From: Ceratotherium simum simum
Lineage: Eukaryota; Chordata; Mammalia; Perissodactyla; Rhinocerotidae
DNA length: 64,000 nucleotides
Reading direction: 5' to 3'
Assembly: GCF_000283155.1 (NCBI RefSeq)
Contig: NW_004454229.1
Location: 10,586,695 to 10,650,694, forward strand
Shown here: positions 21,411 through 33,064 of the stretch, piece by piece
Numbering within the stretch: the first letter of the stretch is position 1
Layout: each line of letters begins with the position of its first letter
Position numbers and translations under genes: made by a program
The notes under the pieces: generated by a model
The model's database searches: none
Told to the model about the DNA's origin: nothing
Seen by the model: only the letters and a program-made list of their open reading frames with translations

Positions 21411-22784
21411 CCATTAAAACCTATAAATTAGCTATACATTACTATGAAGGCTCTGATTTTCCAGAACACAGTCCAGAGCCCTAGCCTCCATGTCCTCTCC
21501 TGTCTGCGATCCCAGATTGCTGTCAGTTGACGTAACAAACATTTTCTTCCTTTCTCTAATCCTGGACTCTTTTATAGATTAAGAGTAATTACTCCCAAAT
21601 GGATACATGAAAGCCCAATTTCTGTCTAACATACATCAAACCATCCATAAATATGCATTTAAATTTTATTTATTATTCTTCATTAAATCCATTTCAAGTG
21701 AAAACAAACAAATCCATTCTTTCCAAGATCTTTCCAGATGATCTCGGTGCCCAAGGCGTGTTTCTTGCATGACTCTTCCAGCAGAGGGCACTGTTTCTCT
21801 ATAAAGCAGGTGGTCCTCTTTCAAATAGGATTGTCAGATTTTGGAGGCAGCACGATTGCCCAGGGACCCCAGAAACAAATGTCTACTTAAGCACTAGGAA
21901 TTAATAATAGGGAAGATTCCATTTGGATCTACTTCTCAAAAAGAATTTTCAGTTAGTGCAGAAATGCCAATTTTTGTGTTTTGTAATGTTGGGTCAGGTC
22001 CCAATCATTTAGAATCCCAGAATGTGACAGTTAAAGTCTTATAGACCCTTTAGCCCACGGGTCTCAAAGAAGCAGCCTGCGGGCCAAATTCAGTTCACAT
22101 TCATGTTTTGTTTTCCCCTACACAGTTTATTATGATTATTATTAGACTAACATTAGATTAAGCAGGAGACTGCACATACAATAAAAATTTCCTAGCATTT
22201 CTTTAAAAATAAATGAGAAGCTCTCACAATGCTGAGTCCACACGCCTCCATGGTGACAACTGGCTGTAGTTCAATAAATTCCGACCCTTTTGGACAGGGT
22301 GTATACTTGCTGTTTCCCAACAGTGCCCATCCAGCCTGCCCTATTGGTGTATATCATCTACCTAGAACCCAAAGTACTTGAGTGTGTGACTCGAAGAATC
22401 TGGTCCAACTTCTTCATGTTACAGATGAGGAAAACGGAGCCCAGGAATAGGAAGGGACTCTGCAAGGTCACACCACAAGTGAGGCTCTGAGACCAGGCTA
22501 GATTCCAGGCCTCCCAGCTCACAGGGCTATGGGGGTTCTCAAAAATGCCGACTGTGTCTGACTCCTGCCCAGGCCTTAGTCAGGAAGCTTCAGCCCTTTC
22601 CTCCTCCTGCTGGGAGGCCGATGTTCCCCTGCAGGTGGGAGAGGCCACAGGGAGGTCCCCGACTGAGAGAGAGGCAAGGAGAAGCTTTGGGGGGCAGAAA
22701 GAGTGAGCAGAGGCCCAGCTGTGCTTCTCAGACTCCTGATTTCCTCTGTGGATGGACAAGACTTGGAGAGCATGGAGTCAGAGA
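21411..22784. other. Mostly unassigned; MIR3-like piece near 22370-22490
   Basis: 22370-22490 (GAAGAATCTGGTCCAAC..CAGATGAGGAAAACGGAGC) resembles a MIR3-type or L3-type sequence. 22060-22300 may be an old DNA transposon but I see no clear ends. The rest is unassigned. Confidence 0.35.
21778..21792 (+). promoter_or_regulatory. CTCF-like motif
   Basis: CCAGCAGAGGGCACT fits the CTCF core consensus (CCASYAGRKGGCRS) at every position. It lies in sequence free of recognised repeats. Occupancy is not shown by sequence. Confidence 0.5.
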
Positions 22785-22890
22785 AACTGAATTCCTTAAA
22801 ATTCTGGGCGTTTGCTTCCTCATCTATAAAAATGGAAACACTGTTACTGTGTGGAGCTTGTATGAAAATTATCCATTCTATGAGTAAAGC
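22785..22890 (+). repeat. MIR SINE fragment
   Basis: GCTTCCTCATCTATAAAAATGG then ACTGTGTGGAGCTTGTATG match the MIR 3' half. Confidence 0.6.
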
Positions 22891-23088
22891 ATCTGTGATC
22901 CATTCAGTTACTGACTGCCTGCTAGTTGTCCAGGGCTGAGGGCATAGCTACATCTGGAACATGGGGAGACTTCAGAAATGGTAGCAATTATAGAGGAGAA
23001 AGAGGAGAGACAAGATCTCTGTTACCCAGTCCAGACTCTATGCCTTTGGCCTCCACCCCTCCACATTCCACTGGCTCTCTTCCTAAAT

Positions 23089-23263
23089 CAGTGGTTCCCA
23101 CCTTGGCTGCACGTTAAAATATCCTAGGGTGCTTTTATAAATCTTGATGCCCAGGCTGCCTCCAGACCAAGAGAATCAGAATCTCTAGGGGTGGGATCCA
23201 GTCATCCGTGCCGTGTAAAGTGATCCGTGTCACTGTAATATGCTGCACAGGGGAGAACCACTT
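23089..23263 (+). mobile_element. MER5-type hAT-Charlie MITE with 8-bp target duplication
   Basis: Starts CAGTGGTTCCCACCTTGGCTG and ends GGGGAGAACCACTT, with internal AGAATCAGAATCTCTAGGGG. Flanks TCCTAAAT (23081-23088) and TCCTGAAT (23264-23271) are an 8-bp target duplication with one mismatch, as expected for hAT. Confidence 0.88.
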
Positions 23264-23794
23264 TCCTGAATCCTTTCCCTACCCTGCCACCGCCCCAGCC
23301 TCTTCCTTACCTGAGAACCACCTGGGTACAGTCCTGCCCCTGCCTTTGGACTCAGGACAGATTAATGAAACCCCCCTGAGTCTTGGTTTTCTTCAGGATA
23401 ACAGAGGGTAGGGGACAGTTGGTAGCCTACCAGGCTCCATTACCTCCTTTTCCTTTCCAAGCAGAAGGCTGATTTGGGAAGGTGATCAGCTCCAGAGGCA
23501 GGCCTGGTTGGCCCGAGGGTCTTTAATCAATCCTCTTTAACCAGTGATTCATTTCGGAACGAGACTGTGGACCCAACTCTGTTAAATAAGATGTGAGAGG
23601 AGGCTTCTAGGAAAAGTTTTCTTGCTCCTGAGAAAGAACAAGAAGGGCCCTGTGTGGTGTCTTGATTTGACACTGGAACTACGGCTGCCATCTCATGACC
23701 AGCCTGAGGATGAAGGCAACAGAGGGGCACAACATTTAACGACGAATTTTGGTGAACTGGAGTTTTTAGAAGATTAAGTCACAGGGATGATGAG
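23264..23794. other. Nothing assigned
   Basis: No family recognised over about 530 bp. Confidence 0.3.
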
Positions 23795-23850
23795 TAGAAA
23801 ACTAACATTTACTGAGTCCCTGTCATGTTCCAGACCCGTTGTGAAGTCCA
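23795..23850 (-). repeat. Short MIR or L2 end fragment
   Basis: CTAACATTTACTGAGTCCC..CATGTTCCAGACCCG resembles the TTTATTGAGCACCTACT..GTGCCAGGCAC end shared by MIR and L2. Confidence 0.45.
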
Positions 23851-23889
23851 GGCTGATGTGTGCCCACTCAGGTAATTCTGACAGCTGTG

Positions 23890-24090
23890 GCTTGGCATTA
23901 TAAAGGACTCAGCCCATGGACCTAGAACTGTTGATTTCAATTTTAGCTCTAACGTGTAGGCAAGTGCTTTCAACCCTCTAGACCTCAGTCTTCTTGTCTG
24001 TGAAATGGGAATAATGGAACCTACACATCATAGGATTTTTGGAAGGATTAAATGAAATAGTGCATGTAAATAACATTGGGACTCTACAAA
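23890..24090 (+). repeat. MIR SINE
   Basis: CTTCTTGTCTGTGAAATGGGA, TTGGAAGGATTAAATGAAATAG and GTGCATGTAAATAAC are MIR 3' half words. Confidence 0.82.
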
Positions 24091-24114
24091 AACTGGGGGT
24101 TACATATTTTTTTA

Positions 24115-24260
24115 ATCCACTCTGTAAGGCGGTTGTTATTATTATTGTTGTTATCATCATCCCCTTTTTACATATGAATAAAATGAAAATCTCCAAGTCC
24201 GTTGACTTGCCTAAGATCCCACAGAATATAAGTGGCGGGGCTGGGACTTAAACCCAAGAA
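24115..24260 (-). repeat. MIR SINE
   Basis: CATCATCCCCTTTTTACATATG, GACTTGCCTAAGATCCCACAG and GGCGGGGCTGGGACTTAAACC are reverse MIR. With the plus-strand MIR just left it forms an inverted pair. Confidence 0.83.
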
Positions 24261-24485
24261 TTCTTCCTCCTCATCTGTGGCTTGCACCTGTCCTCTCCTC
24301 TCCTGCTTGCCACGCTCGGTTGAGGACATCCCAGCATCCTCCTGCAGCAAGCAGTGCATGGGGAGTTCTCCCACAAACACAGGTTTGCAAGCAAACCACG
24401 TGAAAAGAAGCTGAGTCTGAGGCAGGGATGTGACTGAGTCACCGTGAAAGGCGAGGAACCCCTTTCAGCAGGACACTTATTAGAT
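24261..24485. other. Nothing assigned
   Basis: Contains one TGAGTCA at 24435-24441; otherwise nothing recognised. Confidence 0.3.
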
Positions 24486-24489
24486 TTGC

Positions 24490-24900
24490 AAATAACAAAG
24501 GATCATAGGACTGCAGACTCTCAGGGTTCAAAGAATTCTCTAGAGATCATGTACCTCAACGCCCTGGTGCTGGAATTCCTACTTGCCTACCCCTTGAGAT
24601 AGGGGGCTTCCTACTTTCCAGAGTGGGGCAGTTCTAATTCTTAAAAAGTTCTACCATTTGTTGAGGTGACATTTACCTCCCTCGAACTTCCACTCATTGG
24701 TTCTAAATGTAGTCTCCAGGGAAAGAGAGAACAACTCTCCTTCTTTCGCTACATGGCAAGCAGCCCTGTGGAAGTGTGGTGATGACAGCTCCTTTGACCC
24801 CTGAGTCTTCTTCTCACCTCCAAGCTCCACCCTCCACCAGCTGCCTCAACTAATCTTCAAAGAATACAGTTCCCAGTTCCACCATCATCCTGACCCCTCT
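24490..24900. repeat. Old interspersed repeat, family not named
   Basis: CTTCCACTCATTGGTTCTAA, ACATGGCAAGCAGCCC, GACCCCTGAGTCTTCTTCTC and CCAGTTCCACCATCATCCTGAC match words of a common old mammalian repeat I cannot name with confidence. Confidence 0.4.
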
Positions 24901-25620
24901 TTTGATTTAGGGAGACAGAAGTGGAATCAACACTTATGGAAGGATTTTCTAACCATCGGAGCTGTTCAGCAACAGAGCAGTGGTCGATTTGAAACATTAT
25001 TGCTTGTATGTAAATTATATCTAAAAAAAATCTGGTGGGGAGAAACTATTACCTAATGAGATGGGCATTTGTTTTTGTTTGTCTAGCATCCATTCCATCT
25101 CCTTCGGGACTAGGAGTAAAGTTCACTTGGGTGAATGACCAAGGCCCTCTGGGTACGGTCTGGCCCTACTTTCCCCTAGCCGTGGGCAGAAACACGGCCC
25201 CCGCTGGGCTGACCAGACCTTCCCTTCCTGACTGGTCGTGTGAGCTGTTTGAGTTCCCTGGTTGTTGCAGGGGCTCCTGGACGAGCCTTCGGGCAGTTCC
25301 TGCAGACCCGTGGAACAGCTTCCTTCCTCTTCTTGTCGTTCTGATTTGAGTTCCCAGCTCTCCTTTTGAAATTTTGCATTTCCTCATATTCTCCCTCAAA
25401 TTCCTTTCTGGTATGTATTAGCCATATGCAGTTTCTGTTGCTTACAAGTAGAGACCTCTGGTTTACTTCGTAACACAATAAAAGGACAAATAAGTTATGA
25501 AATGTCAATTAAAAAGTCTCAAAGCATAGATAAAGAGAAAAATAAATATAGAATTTACTCTATATTATTATACTTGTATAGGCTCTATTTATTCTATGTT
25601 ATATATGTCTGACAAATTTT
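24901..25620. other. Mostly unassigned; LTR-like words near 25390-25460
   Basis: GTTTCTGTTGCTTACAAGTAG resembles the reverse start of an LTR-like repeat. Nothing else recognised. Confidence 0.3.
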
Positions 25621-25624
25621 TTTA

Positions 25625-25715
25625 ATGTTTTTTAAATTAAGTTTTTATTGTAAAATAACATGTGCACATTGTAGAAAATTTGGAAAATACAGAAAATCAT
25701 ATATATATAAAACTA
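25625..25715 (-). repeat. L1/HAL1-type fragment
   Basis: AACATGTGCACATTGTAGAAAA..TTTGGAAAATACAGAAAATC is the reverse of an L1M/HAL1 3' end. Confidence 0.6.
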
Positions 25716-26195
25716 TTGCTTGGCTGCCAAAAGTGTGAGTCTATGCCCCAGGGCAGAATTTATGCCGTTCCACACTAGCCCCACTTCTTGGTTACCTTTT
25801 GGTCTGTTTTTATTTCACTGGAATGTGGGCCAGTGCTTATTTTCACAGCCAAATTAATTAATGAGAATACCCTCAGACTTTCCATTTATCACTTCCAAAC
25901 ACCCACTTTTGATGAGTCAGTTGCCATTTGAACAATATAGGATAATTTTCAAATTAATTAAAACAAGACAACAATGCAGCCCATTTCTTACTCAAGTATC
26001 TCCAAGGGATTCTGACTTCATTAATCTTTGGACCACCCCTCTCCAGCAGAGAAAGGACATTAATCACGTCTCTCCAGTGGGGGAGGGACAGGACCCTGAG
26101 AGCACCAGGGGTTTGTCAGTTACAGGGAAGTGCTGGGGTAATTAGGGCTCTATCCAGCTTGGAGTCTTTTGCTTTTTTTTCCATCAGACCATCAA
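25716..26195. other. Nothing assigned
   Basis: AT-rich, no family recognised; one TGAGTCA at 25913-25919. Confidence 0.3.
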
Positions 26196-26199
26196 TCAG

Positions 26200-26400
26200 C
26201 CACATTTATATATTTAATGGATACCTATTATGGGCTAGTTGTTCCACGAGTTCTTAGGGGAATGTGAAATACAAACAGCTGTGGGATCCAGCTCCCATCC
26301 CTTACAGTCCAAGTAGCAGGGAGAGACAGGTATGTAAGGAAACAAGCAGAAAGATAATATTGTGATGTTCATTAAGTGTGAAGCAGCTGCTGTTTTGTTC
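26200..26400 (-). repeat. L2 LINE 3' fragment
   Basis: TATTTAATGGATACCTATTATG then CAAGTAGCAGGGAGAGACAGG follow the reverse L2 end order. Confidence 0.65.
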
Positions 26401-26454
26401 CCTGAACACAGCATAAAATCAAGTTTCTTAGCCTTTGTACTTTTTCTCTGCTTC

Positions 26455-26580
26455 TGCAAATATTTTTAGTATCTGCTATGCACAAGGCTCTTGCACATAC
26501 ATCTGCTCTCTTAATGCTCACAACCCAGCAAAGGAGGCACTCCCATTTTTGTCCTATAGATGGGGGTGTGGAGGTCACCT
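26455..26580 (-). repeat. MIR SINE fragment
   Basis: TCTGCTATGCACAAGGCTC, TCTCTTAATGCTCACAACCC and TTTGTCCTATAGATGGGG match reverse MIR. Confidence 0.7.
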
Positions 26581-26689
26581 GGCCGTGAGCCCTCTCCTCT
26601 CTCTCTCCACGCTCTTCCTGGTTCTTCTTGTGTACTACCATGGCCCGACCACCTGTGCTACAGCTCACCTGTCCTACAGCTCTCTCCTG

Positions 26690-27365
26690 GTCCAGCTATC
26701 TCTCTGTCCCCTGAACTTGAGCGTCATAGCCAGTCTCACCCAGATGTCCTGCAGGCCTGTAAACTCAGTGTGCCTCAGACCAAAGCCGTCTCATTTCCTC
26801 CCCAACCTATTCTGCCTCTTTTGTTTCTAATGCCAGCAAATGGCACCCTCCACTGACACCTGAGCCAGAATACTGAGAGTCAGCCTGGATGCCTCCCCCT
26901 CCTGCACACCCTTCTCCCATTCATTAGCCATCATTTCTACTTCCCACATTTATCTCAAAACCACCCCCTTCTCTCCATCCCCACGACTACGGTCCTGGCC
27001 TAGGCTCTCACCCTTTATCTGCTGCTTGCTGCATTAGCCCGTCTCTTCTTCTCCAGTACCCACCCGTCTCCAATCCATCTTCCACGCTACAGCCAATGGG
27101 ATTTTTTATAAATCAAATATGATCAAGCTAGTCACCTGGTTTAATATCATTCACTGGCTCCCCAGTGCCCTGGGTACAAAAGCCAAACTTCTATCCATAA
27201 CAGAAGGTCCCTCATGGTCTGTTTTCGGCCCACATCCCACCTTCTTGCTTTCGCTCTGTTTTTTCTGTCTGGAGATTTTTTCATTCCCTTGATCACCTAA
27301 CACACTCCCACTCATCTGTCAAGATCAGCTCAGGTGCTGTCTCTAGTACAAGAAGCTTTTCCTGA
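26690..27365 (+). repeat. L2 LINE, inner and 3' region, diverged
   Basis: CAATCCATCTTCCACGCTACAG, ATATCATTCACTGGCTCCCC, AAAGCCAAACTTCTATCC and CATCTGTCAAGATCAGCTC follow the L2 order (TCCATTCTCCACACAGCAG, CAATGGCTTCCC, AAATCCAAACTCCTTACC, CCTTCAGGTCTCAGCT). Confidence 0.75.
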
Positions 27366-27735
27366 TCCCTAGGATGGAAAATCTTCGGCATGGAGGAGAG
27401 TGTGATTAGGTATTTATTTCCCTGACCTTCCCTGTGTGGTCACTCTGGTCTGACTATGGCCCTCAACTGTCAGTGACTACTCTTTCCAAGGTGATCTCGA
27501 CACAACTCTTCTCTTCCACGTTCCTGTAGCCAATTCTATCCCTCATTCTTTTGGACCCAGGGTGGTAACAGCACCCCTGAGGCTAGCCCTGGGTTCCTGC
27601 ACAGCCCCTGTGAGAACCCTACGTTCCACCCACATCCTTGTAAACACAGATCCCTTTGTAAATAAACTCTCATTACCTTATCCTAATTTAGGCATCCCAT
27701 CTGTTTCCTATGGGACCCTATCTGATCCACCAATA
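27366..27735 (+). mobile_element. LTR-like repeat remnant
   Basis: The end AAATAAACTCTCATTACCTTA..CATCTGTTTCCTATGGGACCC..CTGATCCACC matches a common eutherian LTR-like 3' end with its own AATAAA. Family uncertain; non-coding. Confidence 0.5.
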
Positions 27736-27929
27736 TTTTGCAAATAGAATCACATTTCCCTCTGCTACCATTTCAAAGCTCACATTATCTTTATTTCTGA
27801 TTGATCTTTCATTGGCCTTGGTTTGTACCTCTTTAGCTTAAAGCTGGGAGCAAAACAGCTTTTCTATCCTATTTGTCAAGAAAGTGAAAAACTCTAGAAA
27901 TCCACTACTTTTATTTCCAGCATACAGAT

Positions 27930-28130
27930 CTTATCATAAGAATCGTAACAAACTGTTTACGTGTCTCTCTCCATTAGCCTGTGAGCTCCTTGAGGGCAGG
28001 GACTGGGTCTTCCTCGCCATTGTTCCCCAAAGGACAGCACTGTACCCTGGGTATAGTGGACACTCAGTAAATATTCAATTAATGGGTAAACCACTAGTAA
28101 GCACTTCATAAATATTCATAGAATAAACGA
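27930..28130 (+). repeat. L2 LINE 3' end
   Basis: TGTGAGCTCCTTGAGGGCAG, GGACTGGGTCTTCCTCGCC and GGACACTCAGTAAATATTC are close to the L2 end. Confidence 0.85.
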
Positions 28131-28747
28131 ATGGAGAAAGAGTTGGTGCCCCAAATTTGAAAGCCTTAGGGACTGTGGTTGTTAACAAATCAGCCCCCTT
28201 CTTTCTTCTCTCCCCATGCCAGGATACTGGACTGTTATTTTGCCAGACTTGGAAATTTCCAGAAAGGAGATAAAAATCTCTTTCCTACCCAAAGCACCTT
28301 TGGAACACACTCAGAGAAAGCCCACTGCTGGAGCAGAACCACTAACGAAGCTCTCGCCCCCATCTCTCGCTCACCCTTCATTACTCCCCTTCAGATCTGA
28401 CAACTCTGTAGGAAACCGATTTGCTCATAATCACAAGGGAGTTTTATTTACTCTGTTGAAAGAATTGAAAAGCAGTCATTTTTATTAGTGCCACAGCTGG
28501 TTCTTCCATTATGGAAGAAACACAATTATGCGTCTTCCTATGGCTGAATGCAGACAGCTACAACCTCATTACTCATTCTGGTAGGAAGCAGGCCTTGTAA
28601 TGAGCAGGAGAAAAAATGCACTGACCCTTCATTTGTAAAGGGAACAAATCTTAGTTTCTGGAATGACATTGCCACTGCCACCTTAGAAAAAAAGGCTTTT
28701 TATTTTTTTTGGTTACATAATAGGGTGTGATGGCTTGAGAGGCCAGC
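28131..28747. other. Nothing assigned
   Basis: No repeat or gene recognised over about 600 bp. Confidence 0.3.
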
Positions 28748-28945
28748 AGAGATGGTCATTATGGTACAGTGGACAGAGTGCAGACTTTGGCTTTGGGCCA
28801 GCCTGGGTTCAAACCCTGGCTCTGCCTCTTACTGGCTGTGGCTAGAGGGCATATTTAATTCTTCTGCGCCTCCATTTTCTTATCTGTAAATTGGAAATAG
28901 TAGAAGCTTCCCAGGGTGGTAGTGAGGATCAGAGATTCACTTCCT
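28748..28945 (+). repeat. MIR SINE, near full length
   Basis: ATGGTACAGTGGACAGAGTGC, CCTGGGTTCAAACCCTGGC, TGCCTCTTACTGGCTGTGGC and TTTCTTATCTGTAAATTGG follow MIR from its tRNA-like head. Confidence 0.9.
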
Positions 28946-28949
28946 ACGT

Positions 28950-29435
28950 GTGGTAAACAGCACCCCTTGTGACATGATCTGCCCCTGTCTGCCTCTCCAG
29001 CTGCATCTCCCACCCTCCTTCTACAGCTCCATTGACTAGTAACAGTTCTCCAGAGCTTGTCACACCTCTCCATGCTTCCCTGACTTTGCGCGTGTCCCCT
29101 CTGCCTGGGTCATACTCCCTCAGTTCTCTTGCTCATCTGGCACACTTTCTTACATGTGATGGCTGCTCTGTGAAGCCTGCCCCTCAGTTCCTCCCCTAGG
29201 CAGACACAACATCCCCCTCTGTTTCCATCACCCTTTACATATCCCACTATAGGATGTTGCCACACATGGTGATGGTCTTGTCTGTTTAAGCATCTGTTCC
29301 AAGTATCAGTCTGTAAGCTCCAGAAAGAGCAAAAATTGTGTACTTTCACTTCTGTATGCCTAGTGTTGGCACGGTGCTGGGCAGAATTGATGGTCAATAA
29401 ATGATTTACTGAATTAATGAACGAATGAATGCATA
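28950..29435 (+). repeat. L2 LINE 3' region
   Basis: TTCTCTTGCTCATCTGGCAC, CTGCTCTGTGAAGCCTGCCC, CAGTCTGTAAGCTCCAGAAAG and GGTCAATAAATGATTTACTGA are L2 in order, ending in GAATGAATG. Confidence 0.87.
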
Positions 29436-29503
29436 GGTAAAGCACCTATTGTCTTGCAAGGATGTGGCAGACACTGCTGATTGATTAAAATTATACCATT
29501 CTC

Positions 29504-29901
29504 TGGATAAAGAAGATGTGGTATATATATACAATGGAATACTACTCAGCCATAAAAAAGACAAAATTGTGCCATTTGTGACAACATGGATGGGCCTTGA
29601 GGGTATTATGCTAAGTGAAATAAGTCAGACAGAGAAAGACAAATACTGTATGACTTCACTCATATGTGGAAGATAAACAAACAAACAAACGCATAGATAT
29701 GGAGAGCAGATTGGTGGTTACCAGAGCGGAAGGGGGTGGGGGAGGGTGAAAGGGGTAAAGGGGCACATATATATGGTGGTGGATGGAAACTAGACTTTTG
29801 GTGGTGAACATGATGCAGTCTATATAGAAATTGAAACATGCTGTATGCCTGAAATTTATATCATATTATAAACCAATATGACCTCAATAAAATAAATTTA
29901 A
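29504..29901 (+). repeat. L1 LINE 3' end, short insertion with target duplication
   Basis: ACAATGGAATACTACTCAGCC, CTAAGTGAAATAAGTCAGAC, TGTATGACTTCACTCATATG and an A-rich end CAATAAAATAAATTTAAAAA mark a heavily 5'-truncated L1. Flanks 29487-29503 and 29902-29918 (AAAATTATAC..TTCTC) match at 15 of 17 bases. One of the younger insertions here. Confidence 0.9.
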
Positions 29902-30117
29902 AAAATTATACTGTTCTCAAACTTTCCCCACTTGCCAGCTTCTACCATAGAGGCACCCCAGCTGTTAATGAGTTTGGGAGAGCCCTGTCACCCAGTTTGG
30001 GCCAATGAGAAATTGGAGGAAGTCTGTTGGAAGTCTGTTACCTGTCCTCAGGCATCCTAACTCAATCTCGGTGCAGAGTGTTCAACTCGAAGGGCTGAGT
30101 CACCTTCACCCAGCCTC

Positions 30118-30580
30118 ATCCCTTGACATAATGAGCAAAGTATGGCCTTTGGAGCCAGACAAACGAGGGTTTGAATTTAATCTCCACTACTTTGTTTCCC
30201 ACAACAAGAGATGATATGGTATGATGGTTAAGAATACAGACCAGGAGGCTGATGGCCTGTATTCAAGTGCAGGCTCCATCTTTAAGTTGTTTGACCTTGG
30301 GAAAATAACCTAATCTTCCAGTGTCTTAGCTTCTTCATCTGTAAAATCAGGATAGTAATAGTACCTTCCTCATGGGGTTGAATAGGTTAATAAATGTCAA
30401 GTACTTAAAATAGAGTCTGATACATATGTAGGACTGTATTAGTGTCAGCACTATTTTCATTAATAATACTAGTTGTGTAACCTTAGGCATTTTCATATGT
30501 TCCCTGAGATTTGGTGTGCACATCTATAAAAGGGGGGTTTTAAAAATGCCTACCTTGCAGATTGTGGTGAGGATGGCAAC
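30118..30580 (+). repeat. MIR inserted in MIR, both plus strand
   Basis: An outer MIR starts at 30118 (GCAAAGTATGGCCTTTGGAGC..GAGGGTTTGAATTTAATC), stops near 30200 and resumes at 30470 (AGTTGTGTAACCTTAGGC..CTATAAAAGGGGGG..GTGGTGAGGATGG). A complete MIR fills 30205-30455 (GATGGTTAAGAATACAGACC, GTTTGACCTTGGGAAAATAACC, CTTCATCTGTAAAATCAGG). Confidence 0.82.
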
Positions 30581-31714
30581 TCAAGGATGTGGATCACCAA
30601 GACAGCATCGGCAGAAGGTCACAGCTGTGCGAGGAGGGAAGAAAGACTGTGATGAGCTCTGGGATCTGCTGTGTCTGCGAGTGGGCAGACGGGTGCGCTT
30701 ACCTTCGCCCCCTGTTACCCTCCTCCCTTCCTACCACAACAGAGGAGAGGTCCCTCCTCCACGGAGAGGCCAATGGCGGCCCCTGAGTGCTAGACCCCTT
30801 CTCCTCTTGCGTTCTCAGGGACCTTATGCTACTGATTCAGCCGCTGTCCTTCCAGCCTTTCCCTCTCTACTCGCTCCTCCCCAAAAGCATTTGAATGGGC
30901 TCCAGTCTCTTCCACCACTCCATAAAGAAAAACTGCTTTAATTCCAACTCTCCCTTTAGTGTTGTCCTTTCTCTTCCCATCTTTCCACAGCCAAACTCGT
31001 GGCCGTATTTGTCTACACAGCCTATCTCTACTTCCTCACCTCCCACTCACTCCTCCCGATGGTGCAGCCTTTAAAAAGCAGGTGGAATATTTGGAGTCTG
31101 GAAGAAGCAAAGTAAAAGACACACGGGCAGGGGTTGTTTTCATCCTGAAAAGGCGGCCTGGAGGGAAGGTGTAGAGGGAAGAGGAGGTGCAGAGACTCCG
31201 GTGCGCCAAGAACGGAATTGCCCTGGCCGCTGCTGGCCTTCAATGCCTGCTGTGCAGTCCAGGCTCACGGCTTGTTGGTGAAACCCACAGTCCTCTGGGC
31301 CCATGACACACATGCACACGGCTCCCTCCCAAACTATGAGCCCTTTACCTGGCAGCACCTGACCGGCAATCAAGCCTAGTTCAGCCAGTGGCAATCCCTT
31401 GGTGACCTTCCAATTGACAGCCTTGCAATAAAGAGCAGGGGGGTGTGGCTTCAGTGAAGTCTAGGCAATGCCAAGAAGAAAAGAAGATTGAGAAGGTAAA
31501 ACATATATGCAGATGCAAGTTTTGAAATTTTTCCTGTGTTTTTCCTTTCTCTTGTTTCATAATCACTCCTAACTTTAAGAGGCTAGAGGCAGACACTGTC
31601 GAACTTCCTCTGACGTTGCCCACCTGGGCAATCACATAGGAACATCTGCAGGGCCTTTCCTGACAGCCCCAGAAGACTGTAGCTAGTGTTTGTGAAGCAC
31701 ACACTACAACTCTG
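30581..31714. other. Mostly unassigned
   Basis: 30935-31070 (CTTTCCACAGCCAAACTCGTG..CTACTTCCTCACCTCCCACTC) may be L2-related. No other family recognised. Confidence 0.35.
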
Positions 31715-32080
31715 CCACGTCCAAGAGCTCACTGGATTTTCTTAACAAATATATGAGTTAAGGACCCTTGCCAACTCCATTTACAGACGGAGACCTAGGT
31801 TCAGAGAGGATAAGGGTCAACAGCAGCTACCATTTGCAGGGCCTGCCAGTGGGACTTTGAAGACATTATCTCGTTTAGTCCTCACAGCCCAGCCTTGTAT
31901 GCAGGTGTTGTTGTTTCTCTTATAGACGAAAAGCATAGGATTTGGTAGAGACAAGGCTGGCTCTGCTACTTACTGATCAAATGGGTGACTTTGGGTGAGC
32001 TTCTTAAACTCTCTGGGCTTCAGTTTATCACCTATAAAATATCAGAGCTAGGTTGAATGGGCTGAAAGGTCCATTCCTAA
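31715..32080. repeat. Cluster of three MIR fragments (-, -, +)
   Basis: 31715-31820 (-): CTCCATTTACAGACGGAGACC..TTCAGAGAGGATAA. 31826-31935 (-): ATTATCTCGTTTAGTCCTCAC. 31940-32080 (+): TCTGCTACTTACTGATC..GTGACTTTGGGTGAGC..GGGCTTCAGTTTATCACC. Confidence 0.8.
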
Positions 32081-32299
32081 CTGGACTTTCTTTGGCCTCA
32101 CAAGTGCTAGGCGTCTCCTTGTAACTCCCAGCTTTATATACTGGAGCAACAGCAAACCAGTTCTTTCAGTTTTAGGAGTGGAATTAAAGTGGGTGGAGAA
32201 AGAACTGGATGGTCTGTAAGTGCCATTCTGTTCCCTTCTCACTAGGCTGTTCTCGTGGGCCTTTTAGAACACTTTCCAGAATCTCCTAAATTTTAAAAC

Positions 32300-32500
32300 C
32301 TCGGATTTAGAAGACCCAGATCCAGTGTGGGTTGCTGCATTTACTGGTTGTGCGACCTGGAGAAGTTCATCGGCATTTCTGAGCCTCAGTTTCCTCATCT
32401 GTAAGAGTGGGTGCATCCAGCACTGTTGAGAAGATCCAGCAGGGAAGAGCGGGTGAAGCTGTGGACACCCAGGAGATGCTCGATAAATGGTGGCAATTAT
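32300..32500 (+). repeat. MIR SINE
   Basis: ATTTACTGGTTGTGCGACCTG, GAGCCTCAGTTTCCTCATCTG and GGAGATGCTCGATAAATGGTGG are clear MIR words. Confidence 0.9.
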
Positions 32501-33064
32501 TATTTGTTTTACAAATTTTTGTTTAATGCATTGCACAATGAAGTGGCATATGGAAGACCCTAGAAATGTTTCAGATTTCTGAAGGTTTCAGATTTGGGAT
32601 TTGCAAGTATTGCAAAGTGTCTGTCTGCCTCACCTCCCTGCACCCTTGTGCTGCTGTTACAACACATTGCTCTGTCCAGTCTTCTAGAGCCCTGAACAAC
32701 TGCACAGGCAAGCTTGGTGCAGGTAGACGGAATCGAGGTGTGCTTTCAGCAACAAGTGAGGAGCGGCGCTGAGGGGGTGGTTTTGAGCAGGAGGCCGTGG
32801 AGTGACAGCAGAGGGGGAGTGATGCCGAAACGATACTGTTAGAGTACACAGAATAGTCCACAGCTGCCAGGTCACGCAGCGTGAGAACTGCTCAGAACAG
32901 TCAAGTCTTCCACACCGTTGCTAAGAGACGGGGAGGGGGAGGTATTCATGCCTCTAGTGAAAGGGTGGGGGGAAACAGGAACAGAGACGAACTTCGGATT
33001 TTGGCAACGATTTTATGGACTCCTAGTCACTGAACACTGGTAACTCTGAAGACGTTTCACATGG
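32501..33064. other. Nothing assigned
   Basis: No repeat recognised over about 560 bp; overlapping short frames only. Confidence 0.3.

Noticed and set aside
28838..28853. CTCF-like word GGCTAGAGGGCAT
   Set aside because: It lies inside a MIR copy and misses the upstream part of the motif.
32800..32820. CTCF-like word CAGCAGAGGGGGAG
   Set aside because: The GGC core is GGG, which breaks the motif.
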